Shown: positions 27,868-36,317, numbered from the stretch's first letter. The stretch: DNA of 64,000 nucleotides from Streptomyces violaceoruber (GCF_033406955.1 NZ_CP137734.1:930001-994000), one strand, 5' to 3'. Translations and numbers: made by a program. The notes: a model not told the origin generated them from the letters alone.

Positions 27868-28883
27868 CCCCTCACTCGCTCGATCAGCCGGGCGGGGTCC
27901 GCTCCGACGGGCGTGACGTTGAGCATCGTCACGCCCGACTCGCGGAACGCCTCGACGCGTTCGCGGACGTGGCCCTCGGGGCCGGCCAGGCAGATCCGCG
28001 CCAGCAGTTCGGCGGGGACGGCGGTCTCCGCCTCCTTCCTGCGGCCCGCGAGGTAGTGCTCCTGGATGGCGGCCGCGGCGGCCTCGTAGCCGTAGGAGCA
28101 GATCAGGTCGTGGTAGAAGTTGCGGCCCGGGGCGCCCATGCCGCCTACGTACAGGGCGACGGTGGGGCGCATCAGGTCGTGGACCGCTTCGGCGTCGTCG
28201 TCGACGGCGAGCAGGCCGCCCGCCACGACCGCCAGCGGTCCGAGCGCGGGATCGCGCTTGGCGGCGCCCTCGGCCAGGGACGGACCCCACACCTGCGCGG
28301 CGTGTTCCGGCGCGTAGAGGAACGGCAGCCAGCCGTCGGCCAGTTCGGCGGTCATCCGGACGTTGGCCGGGCCGAGTGCGGCGACGTACACGGGGATGGT
28401 GTCGCGCACCGGGTGGGTGAGCAGCTTGAGGGGTTTGCCGAGCGTGCCGCCCTTCTCGGGTGGCAGGGGCAGATCGGTGATGCCGCGGTGCTCGATCACC
28501 TCGCGTCGCCAGATCCGCCGCGACAGCTCGATGACCTCGCGGGTGCGGCCCAGCGGGCGGTCGTAGCGGCGGCCGTGCCAGCCCTCGACGACCTGCGGCC
28601 CGGAGGCGCCGATGCCGAGGAGGGCCCGGCCGCCGGTGAGGGCGTCGAGTCCGGCGGCGGTCTGGGCGATCAGGGCGGGGCTGCGCGAGTAGACGTTCAG
28701 GACGGCCGAACCGATGCGCATGCGCTCGGTCCTGGCGGCCAGGTATCCCATGATCGTCGGTGAGTCGAAGCCGTACGCCTCGGCCACCCAGACGGCGTCG
28801 AGTCCGGCGGACTCCAGGGCGGCCGCCCGGTCCACGGCCGTCCGCGGGTCGCCCGTGTACTTCAGCGGTGAGGACAGTTCCAT
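27858..28883 (-). CDS. LLM-class flavin/F420-dependent oxidoreductase
   Basis: A 341-residue luciferase-like monooxygenase-fold (TIM barrel) protein. Seen features are the N-terminal AVDRAAALESAGLDAVWVAE, a central LGIGASGPQVVEGWHGRRYD and IPVYVAALGPANVRMTAELA, all typical of the actinobacterial F420-dependent group. Such proteins carry out hydride transfers or oxidations on varied substrates. The ATG at 28883 overlaps the stop of the racemase-like gene by one base (TGATG). Its place in a beta-oxidation operon suggests action on an acyl-CoA or a terpenoid intermediate; this is inference. Confidence 0.88.
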   Translation of the reverse strand: MELSSPLKYTGDPRTAVDRAAALESAGLDAVWVAEAYGFDSPTIMGYLAARTERMRIGSAVLNVYSRSPALIAQTAAGLDALTGGRALLGIGASGPQVVEGWHGRRYDRPLGRTREVIELSRRIWRREVIEHRGITDLPLPPEKGGTLGKPLKLLTHPVRDTIPVYVAALGPANVRMTAELADGWLPFLYAPEHAAQVWGPSLAEGAAKRDPALGPLAVVAGGLLAVDDDAEAVHDLMRPTVALYVGGMGAPGRNFYHDLICSYGYEAAAAAIQEHYLAGRRKEAETAVPAELLARICLAGPEGHVRERVEAFRESGVTMLNVTPVGADPARLIERVRGWL

Positions 28884-30046
28884 CAGCTGCGGTCCTTCGG
28901 GGGTTCGATCAGGTGGGGCAGGCCCCAGTCCCGGGCCACGTCGGCGGTGTGCGCGCCGGGTACGGCGGGCGGCAGGCGCAGGGTGCCGGGGGTGGCGGAG
29001 AAGCGGGGCGCGGGTGCGGGCTGGGTGACGCCGTGCGCCTCGGTGTAGGTGCCGCGGCCGGTCAGGTGCGGATGGTCCGCCGCCTCTCGCAGGGAGAGGA
29101 CGGGGGCCACGCACGCGTCGGTGCCCTCGAAGACGGCCGTCCACTCCTCCCGGGAGGCGGTCTTGAAGCGTGCGGTGAACAGGGCTTGGAGCTCGGGCCA
29201 GTTGCGCGGGTCGGAGCGGTCCGGCAGGGCGTCCCCGGACAGGCCCAGCAGGGTGACGAAGGTGGTGTAGAAGGGCGGTTCCAGGGCGCCGACCGCCATC
29301 CAGCCGCCGTCGCCGGTCTCGTACACGCGGTAGTACGGGCAGCCTCCGTCGAGGAGGTTGGTCCCGCGGTCCTCGCGCCAGGTCCCCGCGGCGAGCATGC
29401 CCCAGAAGAGCGCGGTGAGGTGGGCCGTGCCGTCGACGATGGCCGCGTCCACCACCTGGCCGCGGCCGGTGGTGCGGGCGGTGAGCAGCGCGGCCAGGAC
29501 GCCGGTGGTGAGGTAGAGGGAGCCGCCCGCGTAGTCGCCGAGCAGGTTGGCGGGGACGGCGGGCGGTCCGTCCGGTGCCCCGAGCATGGAGAGGGCGCCG
29601 GCCGTGGCGATGTAGCCGATGTCGTGTCCGGCCCGGGGCGCGAGCGGCCCCCGCTGGCCCCAGCCGGTCATCCGGCCGTACACCAGGGCGGGGTTGGCGG
29701 CCATGCACTCCTCGGGGCCGACCCCGAGCCGCTCCGCGACCCCGGGGCGGTATCCCTCCACCAGGATGTCGGCGCGTGCGGCCAGGGCCCGTACGGTCTC
29801 CGGTCCGCCGGGTGACTTGAGGTCGACCAGGACCGAGCGCTTGTTGCGGTTGGTCACGTCGTGGGCGGGGTCGCCGGCGAGGGGGCCGGGGGCGGGGCGG
29901 TCGACGCGCACCACGTCGGCGCCGAGGTCGCCGAGCAGCATCGCGGCGAACGGGCCGGGTCCGATACCGGCCAGCTCGAGAACGCGCACGCCGTCCAGCG
30001 GACCGGCGCAGGCCCGGGCGGGGGGATCAGGGGGGCGGTGGCTCAT
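28883..30046 (-). CDS. CaiB/BaiF CoA-transferase family protein, alpha-methylacyl-CoA racemase-like
   Basis: A 387-residue family III CoA-transferase-fold protein. LDGVRVLELAGIGPGPFAAM and LGDLGADVVRVDRP mark the family. The stretch GRMTGWGQRGPLAPRAGHDI (Y follows) and LLGDYAGGSLYL hold the His and Asp that in alpha-methylacyl-CoA racemase (AMACR/MCR) do the proton transfer, so racemase is more likely than transferase. It would let 2-methyl-branched acyl-CoAs of either configuration enter beta-oxidation. The ATG at 30046 follows AGAGGA by six bases. It is the first gene of the leftward operon, downstream of a palindromic operator at 30100. Confidence 0.88.
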   Translation of the reverse strand: MSHRPPDPPARACAGPLDGVRVLELAGIGPGPFAAMLLGDLGADVVRVDRPAPGPLAGDPAHDVTNRNKRSVLVDLKSPGGPETVRALAARADILVEGYRPGVAERLGVGPEECMAANPALVYGRMTGWGQRGPLAPRAGHDIGYIATAGALSMLGAPDGPPAVPANLLGDYAGGSLYLTTGVLAALLTARTTGRGQVVDAAIVDGTAHLTALFWGMLAAGTWREDRGTNLLDGGCPYYRVYETGDGGWMAVGALEPPFYTTFVTLLGLSGDALPDRSDPRNWPELQALFTARFKTASREEWTAVFEGTDACVAPVLSLREAADHPHLTGRGTYTEAHGVTQPAPAPRFSATPGTLRLPPAVPGAHTADVARDWGLPHLIEPPKDRS

Positions 30047-30099
30047 GGGTTCCTCTCTCGGGGCGCGGGGGGACTCGCCACCGCACGACCGGGACCTTA

Positions 30100-30115
30100 C
30101 TGAGCGTTCGCTAAG
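30100..30115. promoter_or_regulatory. Probable TetR operator, racemase-operon side
   Basis: A 16-base near-palindrome CTGAGCGTTCGCTAAG lies 54 bases before the racemase-like start. It shares the pattern CTnAnCGnnCGCTAAG with the site at 30241-30256 in the same divergent gap. Such paired sites fit binding by the adjacent TetR protein. Confidence 0.6.
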
Positions 30116-30240
30116 AACGTAGAAGCGTCCCGTCGATCGGTCAACGCCCTGAACCACAGGACTTCGCCCGGTACTTGACGGCCGAAGGGGGCGGAGTCGC
30201 ACACTTGCCCCGTGGATCCGCCGCTCCTCTCCCGCGATCG

Positions 30241-30256
30241 CTTATCGATCGCTAAG
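30241..30256. promoter_or_regulatory. Probable TetR operator, regulator side
   Basis: A 16-base near-palindrome CTTATCGATCGCTAAG, 36 bases before the TetR start. It matches the site at 30100-30115 at most positions, which suggests that one TetR protein represses both its own gene and the leftward operon. Confidence 0.6.
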
Positions 30257-30291
30257 CTCCCGGGGAAGGCACTGATTCCGAGGAGACGTTG

Positions 30292-30963
30292 TTGAGCACC
30301 GAGCAGAGCCAGGACAGCACGGCCACGGCGCGGCACTGGCGTTCCTACGGACCGCTGGATCTGCACCCGATCCTGGTTCACGCCATGGAGGCCTTCAACG
30401 AGCACGGCTACCACGGCACTTCGGTCCGCAACATCGCCGGCCGGGTCGGCGTCACCGTGCCCGCGCTGTACTACCACTACGAGAACAAGCAGGCCCTGCT
30501 GGCCACCTTGCTGGAGACGTCCATCAAGGACGTCCTGGACCGTTGCCGGGCGGCGGCCGCGGAGGCGGGGCCCGCTCCGCTGGCGCGGTTCTGCGGCATG
30601 GTCGAGTCGATCGTGCTCTACATGGCCCACCGGAGGTCGCTGGCGTTCCTGGACACCGAGATACGCAGCCTGGAGCCGGCCAACCGGGCGCGTTACGTGG
30701 CCCTGCGCGACTACCTCCAGCACATGCTGCTCGACACGGTCGAAGCCGGGCGCGCCGAGGGCGTGTTCACCACCGACATCCCGGCCGACGCCGTGCGCGC
30801 GGTCCTGATCATGTGCCAGGGCGTCGCCAACTGGTTCCGCCCCGACGGGCCCCTCACCGCGGAACAGGTCGCCGAACGCCACGTCCTGCTGAGCCTGGGC
30901 ACCGTGGGGCACCAACTGCCCGCCCCCGCGCCGCGGGCCCCGGCACCGTACGGCTCCCGATGA
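30292..30963 (+). CDS. TetR-family regulator of the beta-oxidation island
   Basis: A 223-residue TetR regulator with the helix-turn-helix at about residues 32-75 (HAMEAFNEHGYHGTSVRNIA, GRVGVTVPALYYHYENKQAL) and a TetR_C domain of the KstR2-like type. It is divergent from the leftward operon and precedes the GXWXG gene by 22 bases. The start is TTG: 30292 has AGGAG six bases upstream and is preferred to the TTG at 30289. Two matching near-palindromes lie in the divergent gap. The ligand is likely an acyl-CoA formed by the operon. Confidence 0.9.
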   Translation: MSTEQSQDSTATARHWRSYGPLDLHPILVHAMEAFNEHGYHGTSVRNIAGRVGVTVPALYYHYENKQALLATLLETSIKDVLDRCRAAAAEAGPAPLARFCGMVESIVLYMAHRRSLAFLDTEIRSLEPANRARYVALRDYLQHMLLDTVEAGRAEGVFTTDIPADAVRAVLIMCQGVANWFRPDGPLTAEQVAERHVLLSLGTVGHQLPAPAPRAPAPYGSR

Positions 30964-30985
30964 CATCGACGAGAGGACGCCCCTC

Positions 30986-31453
30986 ATGGACCAGCTCCAG
31001 GCCCGTACCCGCTTCCAGACGCTGCGCGAGACGAAGGGCCGGGTGGAGGCGGCCGCGCTGGACGAGGTGTGGGCCGTACTGGACACCGTCCGGCCCGAGG
31101 AGATCCTCGGCGAATGGAAGGGCGGCGAGTTCGACACCGGCCACCCGCTCAACGGCGAGCTGGCGAAGGCGGGCTGGTACGGCAAGACCTTCGCCTCGGT
31201 GCACGACGCCAAGCCGCTGATGTGCCGGGACTCGGCGGGCGAGCTGTACTCCGACGTGGAACTGGGCAAGGGCGAGGCCAGCCTGTGGACGGTGGAGTTC
31301 CGCGGCGAGTCGACGGCCACGATGGTCTACGACGGCCGGCCGGTCCTCGACCACTTCAAGCGGGTGGACGACACCACCCTCATGGGCATCATGAACGCCA
31401 AGGGCGTGCCCGCCGAGGGTCCTTACTACTACTTCTTCCTGGAGCGCGCGTGA
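30986..31453 (+). CDS. GXWXG / DUF4334 domain protein
   Basis: A 155-residue soluble protein with the two parts that define this group: an N-terminal GXWXG domain (ILGEWKGGEFDTGHPLNGEL, motif G-x-W-x-G) and a C-terminal DUF4334 domain (STATMVYDGRPVLDHFKRVD, then MGIMNAKGV ending in PYYYFFLERA). The biochemical role is not known. The ATG at 30986 follows GAGAGGA by eight bases. Its stop overlaps the alcohol dehydrogenase start (GTGA), so TetR, GXWXG and dehydrogenase form one rightward operon next to the acyl-CoA genes. Confidence 0.88.
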   Translation: MDQLQARTRFQTLRETKGRVEAAALDEVWAVLDTVRPEEILGEWKGGEFDTGHPLNGELAKAGWYGKTFASVHDAKPLMCRDSAGELYSDVELGKGEASLWTVEFRGESTATMVYDGRPVLDHFKRVDDTTLMGIMNAKGVPAEGPYYYFFLERA

Positions 31454-32541
31454 GGCGTGCCCGTGCCGCGGTCGTCCGGGAGCCGGGCGCCCCGTTCACC
31501 GTCCTGGAGGTGGAGCTGGAGGACCCGCGTCCGCGCGAGGTGCTGGTCAGGATGACCGCGGCCGGGGTGTGCCACACGGATCTGGGCATCCAGGCCGGCT
31601 GGCCCCGGCGGCTGACCCCCATGGTCTTCGGCCACGAGGGCGCCGGCCGGGTCGAGGCGGTGGGCGCGGAGGTGACCGGTCTCGTGCCGGGGGACACCGT
31701 CTGCCTCACCTTCGCCAGCTGCGGCGGGTGCGGGCAGTGCACCGCGGGGCATCCCGCGTACTGCGACGCGGCGCGGGACCTCAACCTCTCCGGCGGGCGC
31801 GGGGACGGCAGCACCCCGCTCCGCCTGGACGGCGCCCCGCTGCACGGCGGCTTCTTCGGACAGTCCAGCTTCGCCACGTACGCCGTGGTCCACGAGCGCG
31901 GCGTGGTCAGGGTGCCCGCCGACCTGCCCGCGACGCTCGCGGCGCCCCTGGGGTGCGGAGGTCAGACGGGGGCGGGGACGGTGCTCAACCGGCTGCGCCC
32001 CGAGCCGGGCACCTCGCTCGTGGTGCTCGGGGCCGGCGGGGTGGGGCTGAGCGCGCTGATGGCCGCGGTGGCCGTGGGCTGCGACCCGGTGCTGGCCGTC
32101 GATCCGGTCGCCTCCCGGCGGGACCTGGCCCGCGCACTCGGGGCCAGGGCCGCCCTGCCGCCGGACGACGCTCTCGTCGCGGCGGTGCGGCAGCTCACCG
32201 ACGGCGGGGCGCACCACGTGGTGGACACCACGGGCCGGCCCGGGATGCTCGACCGGGCCGTCGCGGCGCTGCGTCCACGCGGTGCGCTCGCCCTCCTCGG
32301 CCTCGGCGGTGAGGTGACGTTCGACATGACGCGCCTGATGACCAAGGGGGTCCGCCTGCACGGGGTGATGGAGGGCGACTCCGACCCCGCCCGCTTCGTC
32401 CCGGAGCTGATCGCCCTGCACCGGCGGGGGCTCTTTCCGGTGGACCGGTTGGTCACCACCTTCGCCTTCGAGGAGATCGGCGCCGCCGTCGCCGCCATGC
32501 GCGACGGAAGCGCGGTGAAGCCGGTCCTCACCTTCTCCTGA
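31450..32541 (+). CDS. Zinc-dependent alcohol dehydrogenase
   Basis: A 363-residue class III-like medium-chain alcohol dehydrogenase. Catalytic zinc ligands are in GVCHTDLGIQAG and VFGHEGAGRVEAVG; the structural zinc site is CGGCGQCTAGHPAYC (four Cys). The NAD site is VVLGAGGVGLSALMAAVAVG. The similarity is to aryl- and terpene-alcohol dehydrogenases (geraniol dehydrogenase-like). GTG at 31450 overlaps the previous stop. An alcohol-to-aldehyde step here could feed the aldehyde dehydrogenase and acyl-CoA synthetase nearby; this is inference. Confidence 0.92.
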   Translation: MRRARAAVVREPGAPFTVLEVELEDPRPREVLVRMTAAGVCHTDLGIQAGWPRRLTPMVFGHEGAGRVEAVGAEVTGLVPGDTVCLTFASCGGCGQCTAGHPAYCDAARDLNLSGGRGDGSTPLRLDGAPLHGGFFGQSSFATYAVVHERGVVRVPADLPATLAAPLGCGGQTGAGTVLNRLRPEPGTSLVVLGAGGVGLSALMAAVAVGCDPVLAVDPVASRRDLARALGARAALPPDDALVAAVRQLTDGGAHHVVDTTGRPGMLDRAVAALRPRGALALLGLGGEVTFDMTRLMTKGVRLHGVMEGDSDPARFVPELIALHRRGLFPVDRLVTTFAFEEIGAAVAAMRDGSAVKPVLTFS

Positions 32542-32644
32542 GGGCGGCACGGCCGACCGGGGGGACGGGCGCCGGGGGACGGGCGCCGGGGCCGCGGCGG
32601 ACCTGCGGACCAGGTGCCGGGAAGGCCGGGGCGGCCCGGGAGAG

Positions 32645-33865
32645 GTGTGGTTGACTGAAGCGCATGGTCCCGCCCCCGCATCCGCATCCGCCCGTCCGGC
32701 CGTGACCACCGATCCGACCACGGCCGCCCGGCCCCGCAACCGCAGGCAGCTCATCGTCGAGGCGGCGGGCCGGGTCTTCAGCGAACGCGGCTACCACCGG
32801 GCGTCCATGGAGGAGATCGCCGCGGGCGTCGGCATCACCGCGGCGGCCCTGTACCGGCACTTCCCGAACAAGTACGCGCTCTTCGCCGAGTGTGCCGACG
32901 TCATGGCCCAGGGGCTGGTGGCCGCGCTCGACGAGGTGCCGCCCGGGGCGCCCCTGACGGATGTGCTCGACGCCGTCGCCGGGGTCACGGTCGCGTACCG
33001 GGCGTCGGGGGGCGTGTACCGGTGGGAGGCCCGCTACCTCAACCGTGAGGACCGCAGGCGCCTGCGGGCGAAGTTCGGGCGGATCGTCGGGCGGGTCGAC
33101 GAGGCGGTGCGGCGGGAGTACCCGCCGGCCGACGAGCGGCTGCGGGCCGTGGCCGCCCTGGGGGCGATCGGTTCCGTCACGATGCACCGCACCTCGATCG
33201 CCGCGCGCCGGGCGGAGAGCCTGTTGTCGGCGTCGGCGCTGCGCGTGGCCGCCGCCGGCCCGGCCGCGGCGGGCGACGGCGTCCGCCCGGTAGAACTGCC
33301 CGCCCAGCCGGTGCCGCGCACCCGGCGGGCGGAGATCCTCGCCGCCGCCGTGCCGCTGTTCGCGCGGGACGGGTTCGCCAACGTCACCAACGGCCAGATC
33401 GCGCGGGAGGTGGGGCTGGCCCCGTCGGCGCTCTACCGCCACTACTCCGGCAAGGTCGACATCCTGGCGGCGGCGTGCCTCCAGGCGGCGGGTCTGCTGG
33501 CCCAGGGAGTGGAGCGGAGCCTGCGCGAGGTGACCGGCCCGCACGAGGCCGTGGCCGCGCTGGCGGCCACCTACGTGGCCTACAGCTTCGAGTACACCGC
33601 GCTCAACAGCGTCGCCGAGGCCGAGTTGGCCGGGTTGCCCGCGGATCTGCGGCGGCCCCTGATCCACGCGCAGCGGGAGCACATCGCCGTCTGGGAGCAG
33701 CAGTTGCGGCTGGCCCGTCCGGAACTCGACCCGCGTCAGGCCCGGGTGCTGGTGCACGCGGGGTTCGGGGTGGTGGTCGAGGCCGGCCGCAGCCTGCGCT
33801 GGCGGGACGGCCCCGACCACCGTGGCGCCGTGACCGCGCTGGTCGTGGCGGCCCTGGGCCTGTGA
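32645..33865 (+). CDS. TetR-family regulator with two TetR units
   Basis: A 406-residue protein made of two TetR modules in tandem. The first helix-turn-helix is at about residues 35-80 (VEAAGRVFSERGYHRASMEE, GVGITAAALYRHFPNKYALF), the second at about 225-270 (AAVPLFARDGFANVTNGQIA, EVGLAPSALYRHYSGKVDIL). Usual TetR proteins are about 200 residues and bind DNA as dimers, so one chain may act as a pseudo-dimer. The start is uncertain: GTG 32645 is given, but TTG 32651 has GGGAGAGG five bases upstream. It converges with lcp. Confidence 0.88.
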   Translation: MWLTEAHGPAPASASARPAVTTDPTTAARPRNRRQLIVEAAGRVFSERGYHRASMEEIAAGVGITAAALYRHFPNKYALFAECADVMAQGLVAALDEVPPGAPLTDVLDAVAGVTVAYRASGGVYRWEARYLNREDRRRLRAKFGRIVGRVDEAVRREYPPADERLRAVAALGAIGSVTMHRTSIAARRAESLLSASALRVAAAGPAAAGDGVRPVELPAQPVPRTRRAEILAAAVPLFARDGFANVTNGQIAREVGLAPSALYRHYSGKVDILAAACLQAAGLLAQGVERSLREVTGPHEAVAALAATYVAYSFEYTALNSVAEAELAGLPADLRRPLIHAQREHIAVWEQQLRLARPELDPRQARVLVHAGFGVVVEAGRSLRWRDGPDHRGAVTALVVAALGL

Positions 33866-33890
33866 GCGGGCGGCCGGGCGGGCCGGTGGG

Positions 33891-35096
33891 TCAGCCCGGC
33901 CTGTTGCCGGTGGGGATGGTGATCGGGGTGGTGGCCCCGGAGGAGCCCTTGTTGAGGAACAGCATGGCCAGGGCGCGCACGAACTGGTCGACCAGGTAGA
34001 AGGTGCCGGGCATGATCGGCGACAGTCCCTCCCGGAACTTGATGTACGCGGGCCACGCGGTGCGGACCAGGGCCGCCGCCACCGGGTCGCGCCGCAACCC
34101 CAGCCAGTCGCCGACCTCGTCGCTGAGGACGTAGCGCACGAACTCGTTCAGGAACCCGCGGGTGACGCCGAGGTCGATCTGCGCGGTCAGGCCGAGCAGC
34201 TCCTCGGCGAGCTTGATGCCCTCGGTCGTCGGGGCGAGGATCGGGGTCAGCACCTGCGCGGACTGCGCCTCCGCGGCCGCCCAGGTCTTGGGGATGTACT
34301 CGTCCGGCACCCCCAGCAGGTGGAGGGCGACCTGCCAGGAGTGCAGGAACGCCTCCTGGTCCGCGGCCGGGAACGGGACCTTCCACTCGATCAGCTTGCT
34401 GCGCACGTAGGTTCCCAGGCTGTGGAAGGTGACCAGGATGTCGGCGGCACTGATCGGGATGTCCTGGTCCGCGCCGGACGTCCAGTGCGGCGACCGCGGC
34501 AGCAGGTGCCGGACGGCGGCGTGCACCAGCCGGGTCTTGTTGGCGGTGACGACGAACTGCCCGGTCGGCTCGAACGCCTTCAGCTGGGACAGGTCGTAGC
34601 CGAAGGTGAACGTCTTGGCGGCGCGGTCCTGCATGTCGGCGCCGCCCGCCGACCAGTAGACGCTCCTGGCCTCGCGCGGGATGACGGTGCTCATGATGCC
34701 GCCGCCGAGGCCGTACAGCATGAACAGGTACGTGTCCCGGCGCCGGTTGAAGTCGGCCGCGCGGGTCAGCTTGGTCCGGTCGGCCCAGGACGGCAGCCGG
34801 TTGACCTGCCGCAGATGCGCGGTGAGCTCCGCCGGGAATCCGCCGGGCAGCGGGTCGGCGTTGTTCACCCACCCGGCCATCGCGGTGTTGATCGACGGAA
34901 CGCTGCCGTTCTCGAGCAGCGCGGCCATCAGGGGGTCCGTCGCGCTGTCCCACACGTACTCCGGATCGGCGCCCGTGCCGGCGCCGGCCACCGAGTCCGC
35001 CGACGGCCACGCCCACGCCTTCGCGCCGTCCGCCACGCCCACGAGCCCGAGCGCGACACCGAGCGACAGGACTCCTCGCCTGCTGAGATTCTCCAT
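33891..35096 (-). CDS. lcp: Latex-clearing protein (rubber oxygenase), DUF2236 family, Tat-exported
   Basis: A 401-residue secreted haem protein that cleaves poly(cis-1,4-isoprene) to oligo-isoprenoid keto-aldehydes. The N-terminus MENLSRRGVLSLGVALGLVG is a twin-arginine signal like that of LcpK30 from Streptomyces sp. K30. Residues R158, K161, T162 and H192 (in MQDRAAKTF and TRLVHAAVRHLLP) line up, with a constant shift of six, with LcpK30 R164, K167, T168 and the haem ligand H198. The length fits. ATG at 35096; the ribosome binding site is weak. Neighbours are TetR genes on both sides and alcohol/aldehyde/acyl-CoA genes that could use its products. Confidence 0.9.
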   Translation of the reverse strand: MENLSRRGVLSLGVALGLVGVADGAKAWAWPSADSVAGAGTGADPEYVWDSATDPLMAALLENGSVPSINTAMAGWVNNADPLPGGFPAELTAHLRQVNRLPSWADRTKLTRAADFNRRRDTYLFMLYGLGGGIMSTVIPREARSVYWSAGGADMQDRAAKTFTFGYDLSQLKAFEPTGQFVVTANKTRLVHAAVRHLLPRSPHWTSGADQDIPISAADILVTFHSLGTYVRSKLIEWKVPFPAADQEAFLHSWQVALHLLGVPDEYIPKTWAAAEAQSAQVLTPILAPTTEGIKLAEELLGLTAQIDLGVTRGFLNEFVRYVLSDEVGDWLGLRRDPVAAALVRTAWPAYIKFREGLSPIMPGTFYLVDQFVRALAMLFLNKGSSGATTPITIPTGNRPG

Positions 35097-35410
35097 TGAC
35101 TTAACCCGCTTCCCTGGGGGTCAGACGGTTCAGTGAGCCGTTCTCGCACGTCAGTTGAGTGACCACCACACTTCGAGTCCTGCCGAGTGATGTGATTTCT
35201 CATTAACATAGCGAGGCGGGAAGGCGTGAGCAATGGGCGTGACGGAGGGTTCGTCGGGGCCGCGTCACAGGCATGGGGGCGGTTCGACGGGCGCGGCCCG
35301 ATCCGCGGCAGGGGCCCGTGCCGGGCGGGGTGCGCCGACGCGGCGCAGACGGGAAGGTCTCGCGAATGCGGTCGGACATGGACAGCGACATGGCTTGCCG
35401 ACCATCTAAT
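35097..35410. other. Intergenic region upstream of lcp
   Basis: No convincing gene. A relatively AT-rich patch (35187-35213, around TGATGTGATTTCTCATTAAC) probably holds the leftward lcp promoter; no exact -10/-35 pair can be named. The short reading frames here have no coding character. Confidence 0.5.
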
Positions 35411-35431
35411 TAGACTGTACTGTAAAGTCTA
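35411..35431. promoter_or_regulatory. Palindromic TetR operator
   Basis: A 21-base palindrome: TAGACTGTAC, a central T, then GTAAAGTCTA. Nine of ten arm positions match. It is in an AT-rich island 124 bases before the TetR gene at 35555 and some 315 bases from lcp, and is the form expected for a TetR dimer site. Confidence 0.7.
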
Positions 35432-35554
35432 GATTCCGACTCGGGGAGGATCGGACGACGCCTACCTCAAGACACCCCGAGGGCCGTACGACGGCGGCGC
35501 GGCGACGCCCCGACCGGTCATGGCGATGTGGATACGAGCGAGGGATGAGATGGC

Positions 35555-36241
35555 ATGTCCGAGCAGCTGAACGCGGACCGGCCGAAGACCCGGCGCAAGG
35601 AGCCCGCCGGACGTGGCTCGGCCTCCGAGCAGAAGATCCTCGCGGCGGCGAAGGAACTCTTCCTGGCCGACCGCTACGACGGTGTCAACCTGGAGCGGAT
35701 CGCCGCGCGCGCCGGAGTCTCACGGCAGACCGTCTACAACCGGTTCGGTTCGAAGGAGACGGTCTTCCGGGAGATGGTCCGCCACCATTGGTCGGCGTTC
35801 GCCGGCCCGGGCCGGGACATCGCCGAGTGCGGGCCCGACGCGAGCGCCGAGGAGGTCCTGCGAGGGTTCGCCCAGTCGCTCCAACACTTCGCCACCGAGA
35901 CCGACCAGATCCGTTTCGCCCAGCTCGTGGTGACCGAATCCGCACGCCTGCCATGGATCGCGGACGAGTTCTACCGGCTGGGGAAGGGGCCGGTCGTGGT
36001 CACGTTCGCCGACTGCCTCGACAGCCTGGTCCGCCGAGGCCTGCTTCGATGCCCGGACACTCATCTGGCAGCACGTCAGTTCATGGGGCTCGTCCAGGAG
36101 TTCCTCGTCTGGCCGAGGGTCATGGCCTTCGAGGAGGAGGTTGCCGGTCAGGCACCGCCGGAGGTGGTGATCGAGGAAGCGGTACTCACCTTCCTGGCCC
36201 GCTACGCACCCGCGGCAGACGGGCCTGGGCAGTCCGTCTGA
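35555..36241 (+). CDS. TetR/AcrR-family regulator (AefR-like)
   Basis: A 228-residue TetR regulator. Helix-turn-helix at about residues 26-70 (ILAAAKELFLADRYDGVNLE, RAGVSRQTVYNRFGSKETVF) and a C-terminal domain of the AefR type (HFATETDQIRFAQLVVTES and GLVQEFLVWPRVM). ATG at 35555; no strong ribosome binding site is obvious. The palindrome at 35411-35431 lies in its leader region. It is followed by an MBL-fold gene with a 76-base gap, so the pair probably forms an operon. A role in lcp control is possible but not shown. Confidence 0.9.
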   Translation: MSEQLNADRPKTRRKEPAGRGSASEQKILAAAKELFLADRYDGVNLERIAARAGVSRQTVYNRFGSKETVFREMVRHHWSAFAGPGRDIAECGPDASAEEVLRGFAQSLQHFATETDQIRFAQLVVTESARLPWIADEFYRLGKGPVVVTFADCLDSLVRRGLLRCPDTHLAARQFMGLVQEFLVWPRVMAFEEEVAGQAPPEVVIEEAVLTFLARYAPAADGPGQSV

Positions 36242-36317
36242 CCAGCCCGCCGCGCGACCGTGGCACCGGTGTCCGATTCCGTGCCCGACCCGTCCCACCC
36301 ACGCTCAAGGACCTGCA

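Noticed and set aside
32571..32600. Two copies of a GGGGACGGGCGCCG-like unit after the alcohol dehydrogenase.
   Set aside because: Short and very GC-rich, with no clear hairpin; chance or a weak terminator.
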